A stretch of 12,155 bases of DNA from Chloroflexota bacterium (GCA_008501785.1 QQUD01000479.1:1-12155), one strand, 5' to 3'; positions 1 through 6,647 are shown, numbered from the stretch's first letter. Notes: a model not told the origin generated them from the letters alone. A program made the numbers and translations.

Positions 1-694
1 CTACCGACTCACCCAAACCAAAGTTCGCGTTGATCACCACTTCATCGTAGCAGTTGTTCAGTGGATTCAAGGAAAAAGCGACGCCAGCAGCATCGGCAGC
101 AATTTGCGCTTGCACAACCACAGCAATACGCGGCTGAGCCACATCAAAACCACGTTCCTGTTTATAAACAAACACACGTTCATCCAAACAAGACACGAAG
201 GAATGGCGAATCGCTTCTTCTATATTATTGCGCGTCACGCCCAAGCTTGTTTCGTACCCGCCAGCAAAGGATGCGCCGTCCAAATCTTCTTCTGGTGATG
301 AGGAACGGACGGCGAAGGTGGAAACGGACACTTCGGCTGCGCTCAGTGCAGGCGTTTCGGCTGCGCTCAGTGCAGGCGTTTCCATCAAAACTTCCATTGC
401 CGCATCCAGCGCGTCACGCTGTTCAGTCGTGAACGCATAGCCTAAAGCCTCAGCTTTGGCGGCGTCGCAGGCGGCTTTGCGCTTGGTAGGGTGGGTGCTT
501 AAAACGGCTGTCCACAGGCCGGATTGGTGCAGTTGTTTGAACCAGGGGTGGAAGAAAACGGCCGTACACGCAAACCCTTGCGGCACAGCAAACCCTTCCC
601 GACTCATCCGAATCAGCGACAAACCCTTCCCACCAACCTCTGCCAGGGAAGGAATCGTTTCAGTTGAAAAGTGATAAATAAATGCTTGTTTCAT
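1..694 (-). CDS. PEP synthase / pyruvate phosphate dikinase-type protein, N-terminal part (runs off left edge)
   Basis: The minus strand reads open from an ATG at 692-694 to the window edge, giving 231 residues. Visible PPDK_N (PEP/pyruvate-binding, ATP-grasp-like) motifs are GGKG at 21-24, FAVRSS at 127-132, EEDLDGASFAG at 135-145, a VVVQAQI strand at 192-198 and GVAFSLNP at 204-211. These match the nucleotide-binding domain of enzymes interconverting pyruvate and PEP with ATP. The swivelling His domain and C-terminal barrel would lie outside the window, so full PEP synthase cannot be told from PPDK or a stand-alone PEP/pyruvate-binding protein. Residues 106-121 are a perfect duplication of ETPALSAA in the linker before the VRSS motif, from a 24-bp tandem repeat. 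The ribosome binding site is weak (GTGAGAA). An 81-residue gene lies upstream on the same strand, so co-transcription is possible. Confidence 0.85.
   Translation of the reverse strand, partial: MKQAFIYHFSTETIPSLAEVGGKGLSLIRMSREGFAVPQGFACTAVFFHPWFKQLHQSGLWTAVLSTHPTKRKAACDAAKAEALGYAFTTEQRDALDAAMEVLMETPALSAAETPALSAAEVSVSTFAVRSSSPEEDLDGASFAGGYETSLGVTRNNIEEAIRHSFVSCLDERVFVYKQERGFDVAQPRIAVVVQAQIAADAAGVAFSLNPLNNCYDEVVINANFGLGESV
332..379. repeat. 24-bp perfect tandem duplication inside the PPDK_N gene
   Basis: Two identical 24-bp units (332-355 and 356-379), each containing GGCTGCGCTCAGTGCAGG, lie head to tail in frame, adding eight residues per copy. The core resembles short 'CTGCGCTCAG' dispersed repeats I recall from Chloroflexota and cyanobacterial genomes; that link is recollection, not shown here. 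Confidence 0.85.
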
Positions 695-719
695 AATTTT
701 TCTCACAGTTGGTAACTTC

Positions 720-817
720 GTAAACCATTGTCCGTAAACCGTAATCCGCGAACCGAATTACGAACTACGGATTACGGTTCACGGATTACGGATTACGGTT
801 CACGGATTACGGTTTAC
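720..817. repeat. Heptamer tandem repeat tract with orientation switch (long hairpin)
   Basis: Fourteen 7-bp units sit in exact register. From 769 to 817 they read GGATTAC, GGTTCAC, GGATTAC, GGATTAC, GGTTCAC, GGATTAC, GGTTTAC. From 734 to 754 they read as reverse complements (GTAAACC, GTAATCC, GCGAACC), with GAATTAC and GAACTAC at the turn. GTAAACC and ATTGTCC at 720-733 extend the register to the left. The arms 734-755 and 796-817 pair with a single mismatch over 22 bp. The minus-strand gene ending at 800 takes its last five codons and its TGA from this tract. It resembles in kind the heptameric short tandem repeats known from cyanobacteria; the sequence family itself is not identified. Confidence 0.9.
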
Positions 818-1045
818 CGCTTCAATTCGTTCAACAGCAATCACCGTCAAATTAAAGTCCCAAATCTGATTGAGCAAGCCACGCAAAGCTGGCTGGTCAG
901 CAACAAGTCCGTTAAGAATCGTGATCGCATTAGGATCATGTTGAACCGTCATTGTCAAACCATCAAACGATGCTGCCCAACAACCATCCAAACAACCTTC
1001 CAGCGTAATTTTATACTCGATTTGATTAGATAAATGCTCGCTCAT
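800..1045 (-). CDS. Small conserved hypothetical protein (81 aa)
   Basis: I prefer the ATG at 1043-1045 (protein starting MSEHLSNQIEYKITLEG) over an in-frame start at 1099. The extra N-terminus would be encoded by a short dispersed repeat (1052-1096) and looks non-coding. The core, CWAASFDGLTMT then ITILNGLVADQPALRGLLNQI and DFNLTVIAV, matches my memory of a small soluble family common as single genes in Chloroflexota, with W..WFDGLTI, GPVADQAALHGLL and DL.L.LISV motifs. Its function is unknown. No signal peptide, membrane segment or catalytic motif is visible. Its C-terminus (VNRNP) and stop come from the heptamer tract, suggesting the repeat invaded the 3' end and replaced the native terminus. 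It lies upstream of the PPDK-type gene with about 105 bp between them, all repeat. Confidence 0.7.
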   Translation of the reverse strand: MSEHLSNQIEYKITLEGCLDGCWAASFDGLTMTVQHDPNAITILNGLVADQPALRGLLNQIWDFNLTVIAVERIEAVNRNP

Positions 1046-1051
1046 GCGGAT

Positions 1052-1096
1052 AGTATGCCATAGAAGCAGGGTGGGGGGACCATACGAAAGTATGGA
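1052..1096. repeat. Dispersed short element, copy A, with GAAA-loop hairpin
   Basis: This stretch (AGTATGCCATAGAAGCAGGG onward) aligns with 9268-9310 over about 43 bp with a few mismatches and a 2-bp gap; both contain GGGACCA.ACGAAAGTATGG. Here CCATAC (1080-1085) and GTATGG (1090-1095) form a perfect 6-bp stem around GAAA. The second copy sits next to an IS1-family transposase relic, so this may be a solo insertion-sequence end. That origin is inferred. Confidence 0.7.
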
Positions 1097-1117
1097 CAAT
1101 TAGCAAAAAGATATTTC

Positions 1118-1146
1118 TTGACCATTCAGGCAACTTTTCCTATAAT
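1118..1146 (+). promoter_or_regulatory. Sigma-70-type promoter of the RpiR-ECF operon
   Basis: TTGACC (1118-1123) and TATAAT (1141-1146) are separated by exactly 17 bp, a near-consensus housekeeping promoter. Transcription should start near 1153-1155, giving a leader of about 50 nt before the GTG start at 1206. Confidence 0.85.
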
Positions 1147-1149
1147 TGC

Positions 1150-1190
1150 GTAGTATTACGACATTTTGCAATGCTTGGGAGTAGTATTAC
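1150..1190 (+). promoter_or_regulatory. Candidate operator: paired GTAGTATTAC repeats
   Basis: GTAGTATTAC occurs at 1150-1159 and identically at 1181-1190, a 31-bp offset (about three helical turns). Each copy is nearly palindromic (8 of 10 positions). They lie just after the -10 box and before the regulator's start codon, where binding would block transcription. RpiR regulators usually bind as dimers or tetramers near their own promoter, so autoregulation is a reasonable inference. Confidence 0.55.
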
Positions 1191-1205
1191 ATCAGGAAGG
1201 GAAAT

Positions 1206-2078
1206 GTGGCTACGACTTCTACCAGCAGTGATGTTTTATCAAAAGTCAGGGGATTTTATTCATCACTATCTTCCTCAGAAAAAAAGGTTGCCGATTACTT
1301 TTTAGAACACTCCAGAAAAGCTGTCCGCATGACTTTAGCGGATGTTGCCCACGAGAGTGGTATCAGCGATGCCACCGTGCTCCGCTTTTGCCGTTCAATT
1401 GGTTACAAGCGGTGGCTCGATTTCAAATTTGACTTAACCCAAACGCTGTCAAATTCACCAGAACAAATTCTCGACGAAGTTATTAACAGCGACTCCCCCA
1501 GAACGATTGCCCAAAAAGTTTTCAAAAACTCAGTCCAAGCACTGACCGACACAATGGCAGTCTTCAACGAAAACAACTTTCGCAATGCATTAGAACTAAT
1601 CACAAACGCAGAACGCATCTTACTGGTCGGGGTGGGCACATCAGGACCTATTGCCAACGAAATGTACAATCGATTTTTACGGCTCGGTCTGAACTGTCAT
1701 GTTCAGACCGATTCTTATATCCAGGTGATGGAAAGCGCATTGCTCACATCCAGCGATTTAATGATCACCATTTCGCAAACGGGAGACTCTGAAGACCCCA
1801 TCCGCACAACCGCTCTGGCAAAATCAAGTGGATGCCGCGTTATTGTCATCACAGGCAATTCCGCCTCAAAACTAACCGAATACGCCGATGTAGTCCTGCT
1901 TTCAGTATCACACGAAACCCGCCTGGAAACCATCGCTTCAAGAATCGCACAATACGCCATTATCCACGCCTTGTACGTTTGCCTGGCAATGCAAGACATT
2001 CCAGGCACAGTAAGAAAAGAAAAATTAATTTGGGAAGCTTTGAATAGCAAACCGGGTTTCCAAAACTCAAAGCTTTAA
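1206..2078 (+). CDS. MurR/RpiR-family transcriptional regulator (HTH_6 + SIS)
   Basis: This 290-residue protein has the normal length and layout of RpiR regulators. The N-terminal helix-turn-helix covers about 24-80, with the recognition region MTLADVAHESGISDATVLRF at 42-61. The sugar-phosphate isomerase-like SIS domain covers about 136-262, with VGVGTSG at 141-147 and ISQTGDSED at 189-197, where phosphosugars are bound. Translation starts at GTG 1206, four bases after AGGAAGGG; an ATG two bases earlier is out of frame. It is the first gene of the operon, 18 bp before the transporter ATPase. The family's usual ligands fit a sugar phosphate made by the downstream enzymes, for example a (methylthio)ribose phosphate. 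Ligand and mode (repressor or activator) are inferred; the paired repeats over the start site favour repression. Confidence 0.92.
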   Translation: MATTSTSSDVLSKVRGFYSSLSSSEKKVADYFLEHSRKAVRMTLADVAHESGISDATVLRFCRSIGYKRWLDFKFDLTQTLSNSPEQILDEVINSDSPRTIAQKVFKNSVQALTDTMAVFNENNFRNALELITNAERILLVGVGTSGPIANEMYNRFLRLGLNCHVQTDSYIQVMESALLTSSDLMITISQTGDSEDPIRTTALAKSSGCRVIVITGNSASKLTEYADVVLLSVSHETRLETIASRIAQYAIIHALYVCLAMQDIPGTVRKEKLIWEALNSKPGFQNSKL

Positions 2079-2096
2079 CCAAACCATGGAGCATTC

Positions 2097-3791
2097 ATGT
2101 CTGATCCTACTATATCCATAAAAGACCTCAAATTTCGGTATCGAGGTGAAAAAGAGATAGCTTTAAATGGCATTTCGTTGGACATCGCAAAAGGCGAATT
2201 TCTCGTCATCATGGGTGCCAGCGAGGCCGGAAAAAGCACCTTAGCAGCCTGTTTCAATGGCTTAATCCCGCATTACATGAAAGGGGCCATTAAAGGCGAA
2301 TTTATCGTCCAAGGGACAAATACTGCTGATTCCAGCGTACCCCAACTCGCCGAAAATGTAGGCATTGTTTTTCAAGATTTTGAAGCGCAGCTCTTTTCCA
2401 CCAATGTCGAATTAGAAGTTGCATTCGGGCCAGAGAACTTTGCTGTACCCCGTGAAGATATTAAACGCCGAATCGAAGAAAATTTAGCCTATGTCGGTCT
2501 GGAAGAATTTCGTAATCGACCACCTTTTACACTTTCAGGTGGGCAGAAGCAAAAATTGGCGATTGCGTCAGTACTCGCTATGGAACCTTCCATCCTTGTT
2601 ATGGATGAACCTACAACTGATTTAGATCCGATTAGCAAACAGGGTGTTTTCGACATTACCAATCAGCTGCGCCAACGCAACGACATTACCCTGATCGTTG
2701 TCGAACACGAAACGGAAGAGGCGCTAGAAGCAGACCGCATTGCGCTCATTCAAGACGGGCAGATTGTGCAAGTTGACACGGTGCGGGAGATTCTACAGCA
2801 GGTTGAATTGCTCGAAGAATTAGGCGTAATGCCCTTGGGAATCCCCAAATTTTTTAAACACATGGGATTAGAGGAGTTACCCCTCACGCTCAAAGAAGGC
2901 GTCGCAGCCTATAAAAAGGCAAGCTGGAATATCTCAGAGGCAAAATATTCCGAACTCGTACAAAGCGAACAGCAATCAACCAAACATGAAGATCAACCCC
3001 TTATCCAATGTCGTGGAGTAGAACATGTCTATCCTAATGGGGTTAAAGCCCTCAACGGCATTGACCTGGATATTTTCGAAGGCGAAATTGTGGCGATTGT
3101 TGGCCAAAATGGCAGCGGCAAAACAACCCTCGCCAAACATCTCAATGCATTGTTGATGCCGACAGATGGTGATGTTTTGGTAAATGGACTGCACACCAAA
3201 GAGCAGGGTATCTTCAAAATCGGGCAGAAAATCGGGTATGTTTTCCAAAACCCCGACCATCAAATTTTCTCTGAACAAGTCTATGATGAAGTTGCCTTTG
3301 GACCCAGGCTGCGCGATGTCCCTGAAGAGGAAATCAAACAGAGAGTTACAGAAGCGCTAGAAGCAGTTGGCCTCACCGGGTTCGAAGAAGAAGATCCTTT
3401 TAGTTTAACCAAAAGCGGCCGTCAGCGCGTCGCCGTCGCCTCTGTTCTAGCCGTCCAACCCGACGTTTTAATCCTCGATGAACCCACGACCGGCCTGGAT
3501 TACAAGGAACAGCGCAGCATGATGGATATGGTGCGTCGCCTCAACGATAACGGCAGCACCATTATTTTTGTTACGCATCACATGTGGGTTGTAGCGGAAT
3601 ATGCACATCGAGTGTTTGTGATCAAAGACGGCCGTATTCTCCTCGAAGGTACAACCAGAGAAGTCTTTGCCGAAGAAGAAACCTTAAGAGACTCTTTTCT
3701 ACGTCCACCCCATTTCGTCCAATTCAGCAATCGTTTAGGAAAAACATTCCTCAACCCCGATGAAATGATTGCTTGCATAGACAGGAAATAA
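2097..3791 (+). CDS. ECF transporter ATPase, two fused ABC domains (EcfA-EcfA')
   Basis: This 564-residue cytoplasmic energy-coupling subunit carries two ABC ATPase domains in one chain. Domain 1 (about 5-235) has Walker A GASEAGKS at 40-47, Q-loop Q93, LSGGQ at 146-150, Walker B ending DE at 170-171, and H204. Domain 2 (about 303-530) has Walker A GQNGSGKT at 336-343, Q384 in FQNPDHQIF, an altered signature LTKSGRQR at 437-444, DE at 461-462, and H494. VFQNPDHQIFSEQVYDEVAFGP is the typical ECF/CbiO-type Q-helix region, separating it from other ABC importers. Two oddities are Glu in the first P-loop where Gly is common, and a second signature lacking the LSGGQ core. The latter is common in ECF pairs, which often read LxKGERQR. 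It should hydrolyse ATP for the EcfT encoded 3 bp downstream, with the S component encoded later in the operon. Confidence 0.93.
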   Translation: MSDPTISIKDLKFRYRGEKEIALNGISLDIAKGEFLVIMGASEAGKSTLAACFNGLIPHYMKGAIKGEFIVQGTNTADSSVPQLAENVGIVFQDFEAQLFSTNVELEVAFGPENFAVPREDIKRRIEENLAYVGLEEFRNRPPFTLSGGQKQKLAIASVLAMEPSILVMDEPTTDLDPISKQGVFDITNQLRQRNDITLIVVEHETEEALEADRIALIQDGQIVQVDTVREILQQVELLEELGVMPLGIPKFFKHMGLEELPLTLKEGVAAYKKASWNISEAKYSELVQSEQQSTKHEDQPLIQCRGVEHVYPNGVKALNGIDLDIFEGEIVAIVGQNGSGKTTLAKHLNALLMPTDGDVLVNGLHTKEQGIFKIGQKIGYVFQNPDHQIFSEQVYDEVAFGPRLRDVPEEEIKQRVTEALEAVGLTGFEEEDPFSLTKSGRQRVAVASVLAVQPDVLILDEPTTGLDYKEQRSMMDMVRRLNDNGSTIIFVTHHMWVVAEYAHRVFVIKDGRILLEGTTREVFAEEETLRDSFLRPPHFVQFSNRLGKTFLNPDEMIACIDRK

Positions 3792-3794
3792 ACT

Positions 3795-4577
3795 ATGAAT
3801 ATCGATTTTTACCTGGATATAGACACCGTCATTCACCGCCTGGATGGGCGCACAAAGATTCTGCTTTTTCTCTCTTCGTTTGTCGCCCTGGTTCTTTTTG
3901 AAGACCCGCTGTACATCCTCCCGATTGCGCTGTTGATTCTGCTACAAAACATCCTGGCGCGCGCCTGGATCAATATTTGGCGCATCCGCTTCCTGCTCAC
4001 AATCTTAACCATTTCCAGCCTGATTATGTGGAATGTTTTTGCCAGTGGCGAAACACACCTGTTCTGGTTTGTTGACTACGAATCCTTGCTTTACAGCTTC
4101 GCACGCACCATTTTGATTCTATTTATGATTATTAGCGGTATGAACCTGCTCAGTACCACCCGAAATGAGGAGTTGGTGCTGGCGATGATCAAGCTTGGCC
4201 TACCTTATCGCGTGGGGTTTGCTATCTCAACTTCACTGCGCATGGTTCCCACCATATCATCGAGCATTTACACAATTTCTCAAGCACAGCGCAGCCGTGG
4301 TCTAGATTTGGAAAGCGGCAATATTGTGGAACGGGTTCGCAAATACATCCCGCTGCTCATCCCGGTGTTCATCTCCACGATTCGCGGCACAAACGTTTTT
4401 GGCATGGCGCTCGAATCCAAAGGCTTTGGTGCCAGAGATGACCGCACCTTTTATCTTGAAATGACAATGTCGCGCCGAGATTACATCACCCTGGCTTTTG
4501 TCCTCGCAGTGATAATCTTCTGTCTAACAATCAATTTCTTAGACTATGGCAACATTGCTGGCTTAACAAAATTCTAA
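3795..4577 (+). CDS. ecfT: ECF transporter transmembrane coupling protein EcfT
   Basis: This is a 260-residue CbiQ/EcfT-family membrane protein with hydrophobic segments near 22-36, 39-55, 65-83, 103-118 and 229-247. The two family coupling motifs are present: AQRSRG at 164-169 and ALESKGFGA at 205-213. These Ala-x-x-x-Arg/Lys-Gly helices insert into grooves of the two ATPase domains. An amphipathic stretch between them (residues 172-200) fits the coupling domain. It follows the ATPase gene by 3 bp, so translation is likely coupled. Together with the fused ATPase and the S component at 6648 it makes a complete ECF importer. It is not CbiQ of a cobalt system, because no CbiM/CbiN is present and the neighbours are nucleoside-salvage enzymes. 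Confidence 0.92.
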   Translation: MNIDFYLDIDTVIHRLDGRTKILLFLSSFVALVLFEDPLYILPIALLILLQNILARAWINIWRIRFLLTILTISSLIMWNVFASGETHLFWFVDYESLLYSFARTILILFMIISGMNLLSTTRNEELVLAMIKLGLPYRVGFAISTSLRMVPTISSSIYTISQAQRSRGLDLESGNIVERVRKYIPLLIPVFISTIRGTNVFGMALESKGFGARDDRTFYLEMTMSRRDYITLAFVLAVIIFCLTINFLDYGNIAGLTKF

Positions 4578-4635
4578 ACCGGGACACGACAAATATCTTG
4601 AATTGCATAAATGGCGATATGTATAAAGGAAGAGC

Positions 4636-5673
4636 ATGAACCTAGAAGCATTAGACAAACTACTACCTTTTGTTCTCAAAAGAAATAATGTGGCTCGATA
4701 CGAAGATGGGGTTGTTTATATTGGAAATCGGCGCAAATATCCTTTCACAAAAGAGTTTTTACGATGCGATACCGTTGAGGATGTGGCTCGTGCGATAGAG
4801 GAGATGGTCACGCAGGGTGGGGGGCCGTGGGTTACGGCCGTTTTCGCAATGGCAATGGCCGCTAAAAATGTCGAGAGCAAACCCCTAACCGAACAGCTCG
4901 ATTACCTCGCCAAAGCCAAAGCTCGCCTCACAAACACCCGTCCCACCAACACTGCTATGGCCCGCCGTCTCGACGACGCCTTAAACATTGCAAAAAAAGC
5001 CGGAGAAGAAGAGCAATCCATCGAGCAAGCAATTTTAGAGTGGATACAAGAAACGCGTGACAAAGTTTACGAAAACTACGAATATCGTGCTCGTTTAGGC
5101 GCCAGCCTCGTTGACGATGGCGATGGTATCCTCACCATGTGTTTTGCCGAAACCGCCTTCATTTTAGCGATGGCATTCGCCAAACAAGATGGCAAAGAAA
5201 TCAGCGTGTTCACCCCAGAAACAAGGCCCTACCTCCAAGGCGCACGACTCACCGCGCCCAGCCTGCACGAACTAGAGATTCCCGTCACGCTCATCACCGA
5301 CAATATGCCAGCGCACATCATGTCGCAAGGCAAAATTCAAAAATATTTCACGGCGGCAGACCTGATCACAATGGACGGGCATGTCTGCAACAAAATCGGC
5401 ACCTTCCAAAACGCCATCGCCGCCCATCACCACAGCATTCCCTACTTTGTATTCATGTGGGGCGCCGATCATGAAAGCCCCGACCGCGCTTCCATCGAAG
5501 TTGAAACCCGTGACCCAGCCGAAATCAGGAGCTGCCGGGGCAACCCGACCACTGTAGATGAAATTCCAGCTTATTATCCTGCATTCGATATAACGCCACC
5601 TTATATGGTTTCTGGTGTTATAACAATGCATGGGATACTAAGTCCATACGACCTAAAACGTCATTTTAATTAG
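4636..5673 (+). CDS. mtnA: MtnA-like (eIF-2B alpha fold) aldose-1-phosphate isomerase
   Basis: This 345-residue protein belongs to the family of 5-methylthioribose-1-phosphate isomerase and ribose-1,5-bisphosphate isomerase. Family landmarks are TNTRPTN at 99-105, ILTMC with the likely catalytic Cys169, the signature ETRPYLQGARLTA at 195-207, VTLITDNMPAHIM at 217-229, Asp242 as the likely acid/base, and NKIGTFQNAIAA at 252-263. Its predicted role is opening an (alkylthio)ribose-1-phosphate to the ribulose-1-phosphate. It differs from canonical MtnA at the N-terminal phosphate loop: the usual RGAP is GGGP at 61-64, losing the arginine. The 'TxCNTG' motif is also changed to TMCFAE. The substrate may therefore differ from MTR-1-P. 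ATG 4636 has a good AAGGAAGAG. The stop overlaps the next gene's ribosome binding site, indicating one transcript with the phosphorylase. Confidence 0.8.
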   Translation: MNLEALDKLLPFVLKRNNVARYEDGVVYIGNRRKYPFTKEFLRCDTVEDVARAIEEMVTQGGGPWVTAVFAMAMAAKNVESKPLTEQLDYLAKAKARLTNTRPTNTAMARRLDDALNIAKKAGEEEQSIEQAILEWIQETRDKVYENYEYRARLGASLVDDGDGILTMCFAETAFILAMAFAKQDGKEISVFTPETRPYLQGARLTAPSLHELEIPVTLITDNMPAHIMSQGKIQKYFTAADLITMDGHVCNKIGTFQNAIAAHHHSIPYFVFMWGADHESPDRASIEVETRDPAEIRSCRGNPTTVDEIPAYYPAFDITPPYMVSGVITMHGILSPYDLKRHFN

Positions 5674-5682
5674 GAGCTGAAC

Positions 5683-6423
5683 ATGCCAAACGCCATCATT
5701 GCAGGAACTGCAATTTACAACATTCCCGGTAAAAAATTTAGCGAAGAGGTCGTAGAGACACCCTATGGGCGCACATTAGTCTATCGGGTTGAAAACGAAG
5801 ATTTAATCTTCCTGGCAAGACATGGCATTAACCACGATACGCCGCCACATAAAATCAACTACCGCGCTAATATAAAAGCACTCGAAATGCTAGGAGTCAA
5901 ACGAATATTGGCGGCCAATGCCGTTGGCTCAATAAACAAAAACATCCCTCCCTTAGGATTATCCATCGTTACAGATTTCTTGGATTTTACATCTGGACGC
6001 GAATTTACTTTTTTTGATGGTGGAGAGAGCGGCGTCAAACATGTTGATGTAAGCATCCCTTACTGCCCAACGCTGAACAAACAACTGTTGGCATTAGCCC
6101 CCAACTTTGACCTGAAACTACTCCCTGAATCTGTTTACGTGAGCACGAACGGCCCAAGGTTAGAGTCGCCTGCCGAAATCAGCATGTACAGCAAACTAGG
6201 CGGTGATGTGGTGGGGATGACCGGCATACCCGAAGCCACTTTGGCCCGCGAACTTGGCCTATGCTACGCGGCAGTCGCTTTCTCAGTCAATTGGGCCGCC
6301 GGAATCGAAAAAGAGATCAACTTTATTGGGAATTCGGATGGCCTGGACAAATTAAAGGCTAACCTGCTGGCGCTTTTCATTAAAACACTAAGCACAACAA
6401 CCGATGAAGATTGCTGCGCTTAG
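5683..6423 (+). CDS. MTAP/PNP-family phosphorylase, probably S-methyl-5'-thioinosine phosphorylase
   Basis: This 246-residue nucleoside phosphorylase has IIAGTA at 5-10 for the phosphate loop, LARHGINHDTPPH at 44-56, INYRAN at 58-63, NAVGSI at 79-84, FTSGREFTFF at 102-111, GPRLESPAEI at 157-166 and DVVGMTGIPEATLARELGL at 175-193. The base-recognition residue is Asn203 in VNWAAG. MTA phosphorylases carry Asp there (TDYD), whereas 6-oxopurine enzymes carry Asn. The ETPYG, TSGRE.T.F and N.AAG pattern resembles, from memory, the Pseudomonas aeruginosa methylthioinosine phosphorylase. Predicted reaction: methylthioinosine (or a related inosine nucleoside) plus phosphate gives hypoxanthine plus sugar-1-phosphate, feeding the MtnA-like enzyme encoded just upstream. 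It starts 9 bp after that gene with AGGAG spaced 6. Ordinary inosine/guanosine phosphorylase remains possible. Confidence 0.82.
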   Translation: MPNAIIAGTAIYNIPGKKFSEEVVETPYGRTLVYRVENEDLIFLARHGINHDTPPHKINYRANIKALEMLGVKRILAANAVGSINKNIPPLGLSIVTDFLDFTSGREFTFFDGGESGVKHVDVSIPYCPTLNKQLLALAPNFDLKLLPESVYVSTNGPRLESPAEISMYSKLGGDVVGMTGIPEATLARELGLCYAAVAFSVNWAAGIEKEINFIGNSDGLDKLKANLLALFIKTLSTTTDEDCCA

Positions 6424-6451
6424 TAAATATCGTATTTAACTTTATTACAGG

Positions 6452-6505
6452 ACACTGGCATTTTTTGAATTTTCCAGTGTAAGGCGATTTTGAAAATCGC
6501 CCTAC
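6452..6505. repeat. Two adjacent hairpins in the phosphorylase-ecfS spacer
   Basis: ACACTGG (6452-6458) pairs with CCAGTGT (6474-6480). Overlapping its end, the palindrome 6479-6505 (arms GGCGATTT at 6483-6490 and AAATCGCC at 6494-6501, outer GTA/TAC pairs, one mismatch) forms a second tight stem. No T-run follows either stem, so neither is a classic terminator. The palindrome looks like a small intergenic REP-type repeat. The 224-bp gap (6424-6647) is the largest in the operon, and I see no confident promoter in it. Confidence 0.6.
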
Positions 6506-6647
6506 TAACTTGAGAGGATTATAAAATTCGCCAGACTCCAGTTCATTATTAGATTCATAACCGAAAGGAGTGTCAATAGATAAAAACAAGGAAGAAGTAA
6601 TTATTATTTTTAACCGTTCTTAGTTTTAGTTTTAAGAGGAGATTAAA

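Noticed and set aside
61..440. Plus-strand open frames at 61-432, 104-298 and 228-440
   Set aside because: They overlap a continuous minus-strand frame with clear PPDK_N motifs; their compositions look like shadow frames.
728..1033. Plus-strand frame of 101 codons
   Set aside because: Its N-terminal half is a translation of the heptamer tract (RITDYGSRITDYG), and the rest is antisense to the recognised small protein family.
1043..1099. Longer 99-residue start for the small minus-strand gene
   Set aside because: The extra residues are encoded by a short dispersed repeat shared with 9268-9310; the ATG at 1045 gives a protein matching the family's expected start.
4598..4627. Possible internal promoter TTGAAT-N18-TATAAA before the MtnA-like gene
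   Set aside because: It would start transcription at or after the ATG and overlaps the ribosome binding site; chance matches are expected in AT-rich sequence.
5272..5631. Minus-strand frame of 119 codons
   Set aside because: It is antisense to the strongly conserved MtnA-like ETRP and NKIGT motif regions and has no family features.
6570..6623. Possible 17-codon leader peptide (GTG start) before the S component
   Set aside because: The AAAGGAG abuts the GTG with no spacing, the peptide shows no control codons, and there is no terminator pairing to support attenuation.
6424..6647. SAM (S-box) or purine riboswitch before the S component
   Set aside because: No conserved junction motifs of the SAM or purine aptamers were recognised; only simple hairpins were found.
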